This document shows positions 10,916-21,935 of a DNA stretch of 64,000 bases, piece by piece. The notes under the pieces are model-generated. The model was not told the origin of the DNA, ran no database searches, and saw nothing but the letters and a program-made list of their open reading frames with translations. Position numbers and translations under genes: made by a program. How positions within the stretch are numbered: position 1 is the stretch's first letter; each line of letters opens with the position of its first letter. Source of the DNA: Nymphaea colorata (Eukaryota; Streptophyta; Magnoliopsida; Nymphaeales; Nymphaeaceae); assembly GCF_008831285.2 (NCBI RefSeq), contig NC_045142.1, forward strand, positions 18,477,354 through 18,541,353, in the 5' to 3' direction.

Positions 10916-12228
10916 GAGACTACACGTTTGGCACTACAAGCATCCAACTTTCCAAAATGGATGGTTGAACAAAAAAAACATGGAGAGTTTAAGTAATCTC
11001 ACATTAATTAATAATTTCTTTTTGCTTGCTTTCTTCTCAACCATCTATATTGAAAAAATAGATGGCCAAGATGATTATTTACTTATATATATATATATAT
11101 ATATATGCAAGTGATAGATTGCATAACATTGGGACAGGGACCGAATGCAGATCTTTCAAAGTATTTAAGCATATAGATATGATATAAATAACACTTTTGA
11201 TGAGAAAAAAAACCTTAGTTAGTCATTTTTTTAGATTTATAATATTTTTTGTAGAAACGAAAGAAAGTATGGCTATTATAAGTTATGACATCAAAATTTT
11301 AAATATTTCTTATAAAAGCAAGTTCAATTAAGGCATATTTTATGTTAAATTGTACAATCATACTTAGAATGTTCATATTTAGGTTAAAATATTTTTTAAC
11401 AAAAAATGAGGAGGTCTCTCGTTATTGTCCAATATGAGATGGTCCCGATTGGAAAGAAACGTATCCAGACGTGGGACCTTCCACTTCCCAGACGCCCAAT
11501 TGTACAACGTCCGTACGCGCTCCGCCATTCCATCTGGCGTGATGCTACGACACGATGCAGCGACGCCCCGATTCCTTTTTATCTTTCTTCGAGTTGACAT
11601 CTATCCATAAGAATCGGCCGATTCACTAGCTTAGTTGAAATTGTATTTATTTTAATATATATATATATATATTTATTTGTTTATTAGAGTTAATTAAAAT
11701 ATAAAAAATTAGTTAACTACATGGCACTCTTTGATGATAATAGTTGTACTAAATTTCTCATTTAAATGCAGAAAAAATAAGGTTATTATAAATAACATGG
11801 TGATTGTGGGTATATAATTAAATTGATGGCCCACATAATATCTATTAAGTAGGGCATGGCATATGAGGGTCTGATATCTGTTTTCGTAATACACAGATAT
11901 GTGATGTGAGCCGAACCATTGTCTTGGGTATATAGAAATTTCTTTTTGGCCTTCAATTGATTAAAAATTTACGTATAGGTGCTCTAAATCTTTATGCTCC
12001 CGTGGGCCCAAGATATAAGGAGAAGGACACGCCTTGGAGCTTATATCAAATAAGAATCAAATAGGAAAAGGGAAACAAGGGCAGATTATTCAAAGGATGG
12101 AAGTCCAAGTGGATAGTCTCCGGGGAATATAATAGTGTGGTTCTTATAACATTGTCTTTCTTTTCATGAAAATGAAAAGATGTTGGTTCATTATGTTCAT
12201 GCATCCAAGCTTTTGCCAAGTAACTAGT
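10916..12228. other. gene-free AT-rich DNA with short (TA)n
   Basis: A (TA)n run at 11084-11106 and another at about 11657-11674. Open frames on both strands at 11379-11610 are overlapping shadows over one moderately GC-rich patch and match nothing I know. Confidence 0.55.
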
Positions 12229-12506
12229 TAGAGATGTCAACGGATTGGATTCAAATCAGATATACTCTTAGCGACATTTATTTTTTTATATTCAAATATT
12301 CAGATTTAAACGTGGATCTGGAAGAGTATTAGATGTAGGATATTTATTCAAAACTAAATTAAATCTAAATCTGAATCCAATCAGACGTCATTTCTTAAAT
12401 TTGAATCTGATCCGATTTATTAATCAGTTATTAAACTTTTTTCATATCCATTTTTCTTAAAAGTTTTTGGTTGGATATTCGATCCAAATTGGACATATTT
12501 ACATCC
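12229..12506. mobile_element. MITE-like element, TAGAGATGTCAACGGATTGG type
   Basis: The left end reads TAGAGATGTCAACGGATTGG. The right end, read on the other strand, gives GGATGTAAATATGTCCAATTTGGAT, an imperfect inverted match. The interior repeats GAATCCAATC / GATCCGATTT-like motifs in both orientations. No coding capacity. This end sequence resembles hAT-derived non-autonomous elements of plants, but a target-site duplication was not found. Confidence 0.5.
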
Positions 12507-12512
12507 ATATGT

Positions 12513-13022
12513 AGGGCTGCACAGATGCCGAGTTGAGCTCGAGCTCGACTCAAGCTCCACAACTTCAACTCAAACTCCACTCGAGAGAATGTGTTTGAAA
12601 CTCGTCAGCTTTAAACTCGTTTAAGGGTGGGTGAGGAGAGAGAAAATGGGACGAAAAATGAAAGAAGAGTGTGGGTAAGGAGAGAGAAAAACGAGAGAAA
12701 AAATGAAGAGATTGATTGATTGATGGAAAGCGTAATGATGACAGAAGGTATAACAGTAAGGGTAAAAGAGAGTGTGGCTGCATGAGTGAAGAGAGGGAAA
12801 ACTAAAAACCCAAAACAAAAAGTTTAGATTAAAGTTGAGCCGAGTCCAGTTTAGTTGAGTTGAGTTTGACCAACTCGAACTTCGCTTGTTAACATACTCG
12901 AGTTTATCTTTAAACTTGAGCTCGACTCGTATAAAAAACGTTTACTCGAGCGAGTTCGAGTCGAGTTTACTCAAGCGAGTTCGAGTCGAGCCCGAGTTGG
13001 CTCGACTCATTGTGCAGTTACC
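12513..13022. mobile_element. MITE-like element with GAGCTCGACTC-rich terminal regions, copy 1
   Basis: The left end AGGGCTGCACAGATGCCGAG mirrors the right end, which on the other strand reads AGGTAACTGCACAATGAGTCG. Subterminal regions on both sides are packed with CTCGAGCTCGACTCAAGCTC-type repeats that are mutually complementary, so the ends can form a long imperfect stem. The centre is GA-rich. It lies six bases from the preceding element. Confidence 0.65.
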
Positions 13023-13442
13023 TGTGCTGGCTAGTAGTTTTGATTCACCATTATTGCAGGTTATTGTTGATCATTGGAGTTGTTAATTCGTGCTCATCAA
13101 CACACTCTTTCATATCCACGGCCAAAGCTAGAGTAGTCTTAAATGCTTATTATTATTGCCAAATACGAACTATTATACAGTCCCTTACTTTAACACAGGC
13201 ATCAATGCCACCCTAAACTTTTGCTCTCACACGAGCGGTGGGTTTCCTTCCAAGAGTGACTTGCATGCGCTACTTGGTGCATGTAAGACATATAAAACAG
13301 GGTAGGAGTTGGGGCAAGAAAATTATTTAGAAAGAAATAACTTTTTAAGTCTTTTCAGTTTCCTTTTTTGAATTCTTTTTTCTATTAACGGGAGACATTT
13401 TGGTGATTAAGCATACTGGCGCACAATGCACCAGCTCCGGTT

Positions 13443-13906
13443 AGAGCTATTCACAAGTCGAGGTGAGTCAGCTCAGACTGGGCTCGACTATCTTGAGAAA
13501 AACTCAAACTCTACTCTGCTCGAGCCCCTAAAGTATGAGCTCGGCTCGATTAAGCACAAACCGATGATTGGCTTGAGCTAAGCTGAACATTTCATTAAAA
13601 AAAAAAAGAATTTTTAGAGGAAGAAGCGGCTTGTGGATTAAAAGGTTAGCCTCCCACCTACAAGTTACATGCATACCCATTTGAGCTGTCCAACTTTTTT
13701 CATAACTTAAAGAAACTTATTTAATATATATATATATATATTTGAGCTTAATCAAGCCCACCCCGCTAACTCAGCTCAGCTTTGTGTCGTCGAGTTCACT
13801 TCTTAACTTGAACTCACTAGTTTAATAAATGAGTCGAGCTTGAGTCAAGTTTATTTAGTGAGTTCGAGTTGGGCTTGAGTTAGCTCGATTTGTTGAACAG
13901 CGCTCT
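13443..13906. mobile_element. MITE-like element with GAGCTCGACTC-rich terminal regions, copy 2
   Basis: The left end AGAGCTATTCACAAGTCGAGG mirrors the right end, which on the other strand reads AGAGCGCTGTTCAACAAATCGAG. It shares the subterminal TCGAGCTNNACTC motifs with copy 1 but is clearly diverged. A (TA)n run lies at about 13727-13741 in the centre. No coding capacity. Confidence 0.6.
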
Positions 13907-15310
13907 TGTTTCCTCCAAATCGGCCGAGAGTATTTGTCACATCTTTGATGACAGCCATGGACAACAAACTTCTTAACCATGTTTGGCATGAAGTGACCTA
14001 ATTCAACATATAGGTGTATGGGTAACATAAAAAAATATGTCGGTTAAAGCTCGTTTACCGTTGCAAGAGTGTCGCCATTGTTGGTCAATGATGATTTTGT
14101 GACCTTCAGTTTTTGCCAAAGAAGAGATGTAATAGCGTGGCAGAAAATGTGATTCAGTGAGATGGATTAGTGACGCTAATGTGGCATTCTCGACAGGAAT
14201 TTTAGATTGCCACAGCACCTGCCGCGGCAAGGAAACTTCCGACTCCCCTTCTTCTGGGTTCTGTTGGGTATGATAGAATACACCTGTCAGTTAAAATGTC
14301 ACAATATCACTTTTTATGGCTCAAAAATATAGCACTCATGAGAATCAAGCAGACAACATGTCTTCTACCCACTTGCTCGATCAACTATACTACACCCTTG
14401 AAGCATTCACCAAGGAGTTAGCAAGCCAATTTATTGGTGGGAAAGTATTCCAACGGTGCCAATGTTTTGCAAACTTGCCAACTTGCCGCCACTGTTTCAA
14501 ATCCAATACACTTGCATTTGCTAAAGAGGTGATTAAGATCTAATTTTGGATCTGTGAACTATAAAATCATAATTTCAACTTGTACATAATTATGAGTTAT
14601 ACACAAGTACTCTAAACTCATGATATTGAAAAAAAAAGAAAAACGAAAGAGAGAGAGAGAAGATAGAGTTGCATATTGTGCAACCTTATCATGATCCAGT
14701 CACTGAATAAACATGCTAGTTCAGTGATGGTTCCATGATCTTCCTTTTTTGTTTGAAAATCTCCTACATGGAAATTAAATGATAGGAAATTGGCTATGGG
14801 ATGAAATTATGCTGAGTATCAACTGCCTTCATTTTTAATTTATTTAAGAGGAAACAAGATCGACTTTTCAAATGTTTATTTATATTGGGCACCAACCTTC
14901 AATTTGATTCCCATTGTCTTCTGCACATCGGTCCCCTTCCTCTTCTTTAATTTTTGACAGCAAAATGTCTTCACAGTTTCTGAAAAAGATGAGACAAGAC
15001 AAGAAAGCATGAAAATCTCTCTCTCTCTCTGTGTCACTCTCTTCGAACTTAACAAAGATGCATGTTCAATGTTCCAATGGAAAGTAATTAAGAAGAAAAT
15101 CTTAGATGGGAATCAAGAACGACCTAATATATATTAATTTTTTAACATGGAAGCGCTACCATTTTAATAAAGTGGGTGACCAACGTAATATCTGGTCATA
15201 TTTAATTAGAATCGTCCAGAAGGAAGCATTAAAGTTTTACAGTAAGTCAATGCATTGTGTGAGACGATTGATTCTTAAACTCTTGCAAAAACTTTATATA
15301 TAAACTGACT

Positions 15311-15358
<48 letters not shown>

Positions 15359-15585
15359 GAAATATGGTAGCTACTAAATCTTGGTGCATAGTTAATTTTT
15401 TTAAAAAAATTTGACCAAATGTAATTTAAATTATTGCTAAAAACACCATAAACTGTCACTGTGCCATAAACTGTTGCTACAATTTATGGTGCATGCAAAG
15501 TATTTTTAACTGCGGTTTTTAAATATTTTGTCATTGACAACATCCAGTAGCCGACTAACTTAAATTCCGATATGTAATAGACGTA
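13907..15585. other. gene-free DNA upstream of the + strand glutaredoxin
   Basis: No supported gene. A 75-codon frame at 14316-14543 is the longest ATG-started one and has no recognised family. A (TA)n run occupies 15313-15356. At about 15440-15510 the words CCATAAACTGT (twice) and an inverted TTTATGGTGC occur. Confidence 0.5.
15313..15356. repeat. (TA)n microsatellite
   Basis: About 22 TA units in gene-free DNA about 0.5 kb upstream of the glutaredoxin TATA box. Confidence 0.95.
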
Positions 15586-15591
15586 TGACGT
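15586..15591 (+). promoter_or_regulatory. TGACGT motif upstream of the + strand glutaredoxin
   Basis: A TGACGT core (TGA bZIP binding motif) lies about 270 bases upstream of the TATA box, within CGTATGACGTTGCG. ROXY-type glutaredoxins act with TGA factors, so autoregulation is conceivable. One hexamer match is expected by chance every few kilobases. Confidence 0.3.
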
Positions 15592-15854
15592 TGCGCTTCA
15601 TTTCCTTGTAAGCAACGTGCGGCTCTCCAACGCTCATTCCATGTTCAATCCACAAAATGGGACCTCCGAATCGCATTTTGATTAAGCAAAGGGGGCAGCC
15701 AAGTTATATCCTGTCACCATCAAGCTATCAGCGAAGATTGCTAGAATTTGTTTCTTTTATCTTTTATAAGTTCAAAGCAATCCTGGAGAATACTTCTTTT
15801 CTTTAATGTGAAAAAGCATATAGAAGGGAATGCTATGTAAGGCAACGAACTTGG

Positions 15855-15864
15855 CTATAAATAT
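15855..15864 (+). promoter_or_regulatory. TATA box of the + strand glutaredoxin
   Basis: CTATAAATAT, a good plant TATA box, lies 482 bases upstream of the glutaredoxin ATG. It predicts a transcription start near 15885-15895 and an unusually long, CT-rich leader of about 445 bases, unless that leader contains an intron. Confidence 0.65.
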
Positions 15865-15897
15865 CTCGACTCCTTTTGAGTCTGATGCATCAAACAC

Positions 15898-16107
15898 ATG
15901 CTCAATCACTTCTCCCTGAAGTACAATTCATTCCCTTCTCTCAATCTCTTCTGTTTCCAACATTTTCAATCATCTTCTCACACACCAACCTCTCAAATCA
16001 GTCCATTAATCTCTCCCTTTCTCTCTCAAAGATCTTCCTTTAAGTTTCTCGTGTTGACAACTTTCATTAACCTTTTTCTCTGTTCTTTTCTGTCTTCACG
16101 CTTTTGA
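15898..16107 (+). CDS. possible upstream ORF in the glutaredoxin leader (69 codons)
   Basis: An ATG at 15898 lies just past the predicted transcription start and opens a 69-codon frame ending at 16107, 229 bases before the main ATG. The predicted peptide is rich in Ser, Phe, Leu and Pro, as expected of translated CT-rich leader sequence, and matches no family I know. If transcription starts where the TATA box predicts, this is among the first AUGs scanned and could repress the main frame. Whether it is translated is unknown. An intron in the leader would remove it. Confidence 0.25.
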   Translation: MLNHFSLKYNSFPSLNLFCFQHFQSSSHTPTSQISPLISPFLSQRSSFKFLVLTTFINLFLCSFLSSRF

Positions 16108-16336
16108 AAAACAACCACCAAAGTTTTCCTGGCAATTGAACTATTAAATCTTTTATCGAGCAAGTATTTCTTTTTAACTTCTCTCCTCCCAACTACCAGA
16201 GTTGCAGAGTGGGAGAAGCACAGGGAAAGAAAGAGAGAGAGAGCTCAAAAACTTTCGAATACCTACAGATTCTTAGAACTTTCCTCTTGGAGCATCTACT
16301 TGCATTTTGAGAGAGAGAGCTGATTGATTGGTAAGA

Positions 16337-16660
16337 ATGGAAAGGGTGGAGAAGCTGGCGAAGCAGAGCGCGGTGGTGGTCTTCAGCAAGAGCTCGTGCT
16401 GCATGTGCCACGCCATGAAACGACTGTTCAGGGAGCTGGGCGTCAACGCGATGGTGGTGGAGCTGGACCAGGAGCCTAAGGGGAAGGACATGGAGAGGGC
16501 CCTCGCTTCCCTCATCGGCGGCAATGGCCGGAACCCCCCAGTCCCCGCCGTCTACATCGGTGGTCGCCTAGTGGGCCCCACGGAGAGGGTGATGGCCCAC
16601 CACATCAACGGCACCCTCGTCCACATGCTGCGAGAGGCAGGGGCCCTCTGGATCCTCTAA
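16337..16660 (+). CDS. CC-type (ROXY class) glutaredoxin, 107 aa
   Basis: An intronless frame from the ATG at 16337. In-frame codons just upstream contain no better ATG, and the first residues MERV match the paralogue at 6.1-6.4 kb. The active site CCMC is at residues 21-24 ([13 protein letters not shown]). VPAVYIGG and [10 protein letters not shown] supply the cis-proline and glutathione-binding turn. The protein ends GALWIL, one residue longer than the usual ALWL or ALWV end. A short extra loop (GGNGRNPP) makes it slightly longer than its paralogue. CC-type glutaredoxins are plant-specific thioredoxin-fold proteins that modulate TGA bZIP factors. The coding region is markedly GC-rich against AT-rich surroundings, which is common for such single-exon genes. 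It is divergent from the other glutaredoxin and sits about 300 bases upstream of a copia element. Confidence 0.95.
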   Translation: MERVEKLAKQSAVVVFSKSSCCMCHAMKRLFRELGVNAMVVELDQEPKGKDMERALASLIGGNGRNPPVPAVYIGGRLVGPTERVMAHHINGTLVHMLREAGALWIL

Positions 16661-16724
16661 CAAAAAACTCTGCACATCACTTAGTCGATTGGCTACAGCA
16701 CCATCGGCATTGGACGGAGACACT

Positions 16725-16737
16725 TTATATATATATA

Positions 16738-16819
<82 letters not shown>
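16725..16819. repeat. compound (TA)n-(GA)n microsatellite
   Basis: An interrupted TA run (16725-16769) passes directly into about 25 GA units (16769-16819), 65 bases downstream of the glutaredoxin stop and probably within its 3' UTR. Confidence 0.95.
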
Positions 16820-16822
<3 letters not shown>

Positions 16823-16962
16823 TCCCATGAAAATGCCTTTTTGTTTTTTATTATGTAAATGTACTTGATTAGGCTTCAAAGAGTACCACCTCACAACAAT
16901 GTTATATCAGCACATCAAATACTCCTTTTTCTACAAAGACTTTATATATATATAGTGGAAAC

Positions 16963-17242
16963 TGTTCAAAATCGGTAAAATGTTGTGTTGCCATTTTCTG
17001 GTTTTTTATTTTTTATGTTGGCAGTTATTTTTTGACAGTTATCATCTCCTTCCTTTGGTCAGTTCTCTCAAGATGAGGTGCGTGAAGTTCTTTGTGTCTC
17101 TCACCTGTAAAAGAACTTGTTGTTATTAGTGTGTGAAGCAGCCATTATGCTGTTTTTGTGTGTGGATGTAGGCCACTGATCAAGCCGAACCACGTTAAGC
17201 TTTGTGCCTTTGCTCGATCTTTCTTTCTCTCTTATTTCAACA
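16963..17242 (+). repeat. 5' LTR of the copia element
   Basis: It begins TGTTCAAAATC (or TGTTGTGTTGCC at 16981) and ends TTATTTCAACA. It matches 21929-22220 from CATTTTCTGG onward. It is shorter than the 3' LTR because of a deletion near the left end. Confidence 0.85.
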
Positions 17243-17254
17243 TGGTATCAGAGC
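17243..17254 (+). other. primer-binding site of the copia element
   Basis: TGGTATCAGAGC, directly after the LTR terminal CA, is the standard complement to the 3' end of plant initiator methionine tRNA. Confidence 0.9.
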
Positions 17255-17862
17255 GTTTAACATTTCCGCTGCCCCTGAAGTTTTGATCCTAAGGTTCAAA
17301 GAGCTTCCTGTGTATTTTTGTCAAGGAGTCAAGCAAACACACCAAATCAGAAACTTCACCGAATTCCGACGGCCGACACTATCAGCTCAGGTGTCGGAAA
17401 TCATCTAGCATAGGCTCGTTAGAATCGTCTGCATCTCAGGATTCTCCCTGCCAAATTTCAGATTTTTTGGAGTAGTAATTGCAGAGATACAGATTTTTGA
17501 ATGACTATCTGTCGCTGGAAATTTTCCTGCGGTTCTGTTCATATGTGACTTTCTCTCTCACGCGTGCCTCTTTGGGGTCGATTCAAGGACCAAACAAGGG
17601 AGCGTTGGATTCGGGCAGGTTTCTGAAGCTTCCTGCAAACCTGAGGAACAACCAGAAGGCTAGAAGTTCAGGCGATTTCTCTCTGGTGCTCATTTAGAGC
17701 TGAAACTTGGGGCGTCCACTCCTCACCCCGTCAGTGAGTTCCTGTCAAATTTTTTAGATTTTTTCGAGTTGGAGGTGATTTCTTAAAATTCAACGAGTGA
17801 CTGCTGGTCCTGGACGACACCTGAGCAGACTTGATCTCCTTATTCTCATCTTCGTGAGCGTC

Positions 17863-20800
17863 ATGGCTGAAACAGGTAACACTTGAATCATTGAAAAGAT
17901 TGTTGTTCAAGAGCAACCTAATCCTGCTATTAAAATCACTTCGGTGCTTCTCAATGGGATAAATTATCTTGCATGGTCAAAATAAGCAATGTTATTTTTG
18001 AGTGGAAAATCAAAACTTGAATATGTTACTGGTGACCTCCCAAAACCGGGAATAGCTCCTTCTACAAGGAGTGAAAGATGACCAATCACATGGTCATGTC
18101 TTGGTTGATGAATTCTATGGAACTAAGAATTCAACAAGGTTTTTTCTTTGCTGAAACTGCTGCACAAATTTGGAAAAAGGCTAAAGAATTGTATAGTGAG
18201 AAAAACAATATTGCTAGGATGTTTCATTTGTCAAAAAACATTTACAGTATAAAGAAAGATCAGAAAACCAGTTTCAGTGAACATCTTGGTGATCTTCAAG
18301 GGTTGTGGGACGAGTTAGACTACTTAGTTGATATGACTGAAAGTCTGCAAACCAGAGATCGTTTACGTGAGCAGCAAAAAATCTTTCAATTGCTTAACAG
18401 TCTTGGTACAGAATATGAACCAATACGACAACAGATTTTTATGCATACATCACTGCCGTCATTATCTACCATTTGTTCTTTATTAATGAGTGATGAATCA
18501 AGGAAGCATGTCATGATTCCCTCGCTGCCAAAGGGGGAAGAATCTGATGATAAAGTTGCTTTTGTGGTTGTTGAGAGACAGAATGGATTTAACCGATGGA
18601 AAGGAAAAATGAAGAGAGTTTGCACTTATTGTAAAAAGGAGGGACAGTTGCATGAGCGATGTTGGGATTTGTATGGGAGACCAGAACCGAAGAAGTCACC
18701 ATTTGAAAAAACTAGAAAAACTTCATCTTCAAAAATGGTTGCTACCAAATCTAAAGAGACTAATGATGCTACAGCTCTCTTAGAAAAGATTTCAGAATTA
18801 CTAAAACACATGTCTATCAAGCAAGAAGCCATGGCTGCATCAGCAAGCAATTCTACTCAGTGTAACTCAAAAGGTATGTTTTCTAATACTTGGGTTTTGG
18901 ACTTCGAGGCGAGTGACCACATGACCATGGATGGACATCTACTCAGAAACTATTCCACTCATAATATTGATAAATCTGTCACTATAGCAAATGGGTCTTC
19001 TATGCATGTGAGTGGTATTGGTGAAATGTCATTTTTAAATCAGTCTATTAGCTCAAAAATTCTGCACATGCCAAATTTGAATTCTAATTTGTTATCTATA
19101 TCAAAACTTACAAGAGAACTTAATTGTTGTGTTACTTTCTCTCCAACTGATGTGATTATTCAAGACATTGCGACGAAGAAGATGATTGGTAAGGGAGAAT
19201 TACATCGCGACGTTTATTGGCTGGACAACACAAGTAGTGCATTGGTTACAAGTTGTAAATCAAATGGAGACTTATGGCATCAGTGCCTTGGACATGTGTC
19301 AAGTCAAACTATGAAAGTTCTAATGCCTGAGTTAGTCTTTAATTCGTACTTGTGTGATATTTGCAAATTTGCCAAGATGTCTAGATTACCGTTTGGTACA
19401 ATAGAAAATCATACTAACACTTTGTTTGAGTTAGTGCATTCTGATGTTTGGGGTCTTGCACCTGTTAATTCTTATAGTGGATATCGTTACTATGTGACTT
19501 TCATTGATGATTGTTCTAAAATGACATGGTTGTACCTGCTGAAATCTAAAAATGAAGTTTTTTCAAAGTTTTGTGAGTTTTTTAGGATGATTGAAACTCA
19601 GTATAATGCTCGTGTGAAGATCTTGAGATCAGACAATGGAACTGAATACAAAAATCAAGAATTTGATCAATTTGAGAAAAAACATGGCATTACTCATCAA
19701 TTTATATGTGTAGATACTCCCCAACAAAACGGGGTGGCTGAGAGGAAAAATAGACATCTGTTAGAAACAACTCACTCATTACTATTCCAAATGTCAGTAC
19801 AAAAAAGATTTTGGAGTGATGCAGTTATGACAGCATGTTATATTATAAACAGGCTTCCATTAAGACATTTGAATAATAAATCTCCAATGAAAATTCTTAT
19901 GAATCGACCTATCAAAATTGCATACTTAAGGACTTTTGGGTGTGTAGTTTTTGTCAAATGCAAAGGATATGACAAGTTAAGTCAAAGAGCCACGTGATGT
20001 GTCTTCTTGGGGTATTCTTCATAAAAAAAGGGATATCAGTGTTTCGATTTAGAAACCCACCAAGTGTTGATCTCACGAGATATTTGTTTTGATGAGCAGG
20101 AACCATTCTTTAAGGCCATTGAGCGAAAGGGGGAGTCATTAAACCATAATATTACACCTACAATGGAGAACTACAAAGAGTTTGATGTGTTTATTGTTTT
20201 ACCTCAACCACAAGCAGACCTTAATGAGGTAACAGATGAAGGTGATGCTGATGATGGTGATGGTGCTTTTAATGATAATGAAGCTATCCAAAATTCAATT
20301 CTAGAGACTACAGTGAGAAGATCTCAAAGGGACACGTACCCTCCAAGGTATTTGCAAGACTATGTTACTTATTCTACTCAAACATTTCCAATTAATCATT
20401 ATCTATGTTATGATCGGGCATCATCCAAACATGTTGCATACTTGAGCAATATATCTAAAATTGTTGATCCAAATTACTATCAAGAAGCTATGAAAATTGT
20501 GTTTGGGTAGAAGCGATCAATGAAGAGCTAAATGCTCTTCACAAAAATAACACTTGGGAACTGGTTCAAGTGCCAAATGATAAGAAGGTGATTGGCTGTA
20601 GGTGGATTTTTAAAACCAAGTATCGTAGTGATGGTACCATAGAGCGACACAAAGCTCGGCTTGTAGCAAAAGGTTACACTCAAACTCATTGATTGGACTA
20701 TGATGAAACATTTGCTCCCGTTGTTAAAATGAACACTGTCAGAATTATTTTATCCATTGCTTGCAATCTCAATTGGGAACTATTTCAGTTAGATGTGAAA

Positions 20801-21935
20801 AATGCATTTCTACAAGGTGATTTGAATGAGGAAGTATATATGCAATTACCTCCAGGGCACCCACAAAAAAGGAAACTAAACTTAGTGTGCAAACTCAAAA
20901 AGTCTATATATGGTCTTAAACAATCTCCTCGTGCATGACATAAAAAACTAAGCACTGCTTTAGAAGACAGAGGATTCAAACATAGTCTTGCAGACAACTC
21001 AGTATTTATCAAAAGGGCTGAAGAGACAATAGTGATAATTCTTGTTTATGTGGATGATATTATTGTAACAGGAAATGATCATGACCAAATTTCTGCCACC
21101 AAACAATTCTTTCACCAAACTTTTGAAATAAAAGATTTGGGAAAGTTGAGATATTTTCTTGGGATAGAAATATCTAAATCAAAGAAATGTATGTTTATGT
21201 TTCAAAGAAAATATACCCTTGATCTTCTCAAGGAAACCGGAAAACTTGGAGCTAACCTGCCTTGACACCTATTGAACCTTACATAAAATTGATGTGAAAG
21301 ATGATGAAGTTCTGGGAGATGTTTCTAGATATCAACTAGTCAGGTCAGTCAGAATATACATATGAAAGCTATTGATAGAATTTTGAGATATTTGAAAGGC
21401 TCTCCAGGTCAAGGATTATGATACAAGGAAAATGAAAACATTGATATTAGAGGATTCACAGATGCTGATTGGGCTGGCAGCACAGATAGCAAATCCACAT
21501 CAGGATATTGTGTTTTTGTTGGAGGAAATTTAGTGACATGGAAAAATAAAAAACAACATACAATATCACGATTCAGTACAGAAGGAGAGAATAGAGCGAT
21601 GGCTACTACAACGTGTGAAGTTGTTTGAGTTAAATCTCTCATTTCTGAAATGAGATTCAAGGTTGAAAAACCAGTTCCTATGCATTGTGACAATCAAGCG
21701 GCGATACACATTGCAGCTAATTCAATGTTTCATGAGCGCACTAAACACATAGAAATTGACTGTCATTATGTGCGTGAACAAGTTCAACAAAAGGTGATTA
21801 TAACTCCATATACTAGAAGCAATGATTAGCTTGCTGACAGATTAACTAAAAGCTTGGATAAGAAACGGCTTGAGGAGCTAAAATTCAAGTGGGGCTGTTA
21901 TAATCTCTACGCCCCACTTGAGGGAGAGTGTTGAA
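17863..21935 (+). pseudogene. copia gag-pol, broken
   Basis: Gag begins at an ATG at 17863 but is stopped at 17884 and 17983, and changes frame near 18075. The longest intact frame (18078-19997) carries the gag core (GLWDELD), a CCHC knuckle in which the expected His is Gln (CTYCKKEGQLHERC), a protease site reading LDFEASDHM where DSGA is expected, the pre-integrase domain (WHQCLGHVS, CDICKFAK), and integrase with HSDVWG, RSDNGTEY and NGVAERKNRH. Stops follow at 19995 and 20022, a frameshift near 20505, and stops at 20690, 20936, 21419, 21626 and 21827. Reverse transcriptase retains VYVDDIIVTGND (about 21046). About 100 bases are missing between 21330 and 21360. RNase H motifs FTDADWAGSTDS and CDNQAAIHIA remain. 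It cannot encode a functional polyprotein. Confidence 0.92.

Noticed and set aside
16568-16894. 108-codon - strand frame
   Set aside because: It is made largely of translated (GA)n and (TA)n microsatellite and antisense glutaredoxin.
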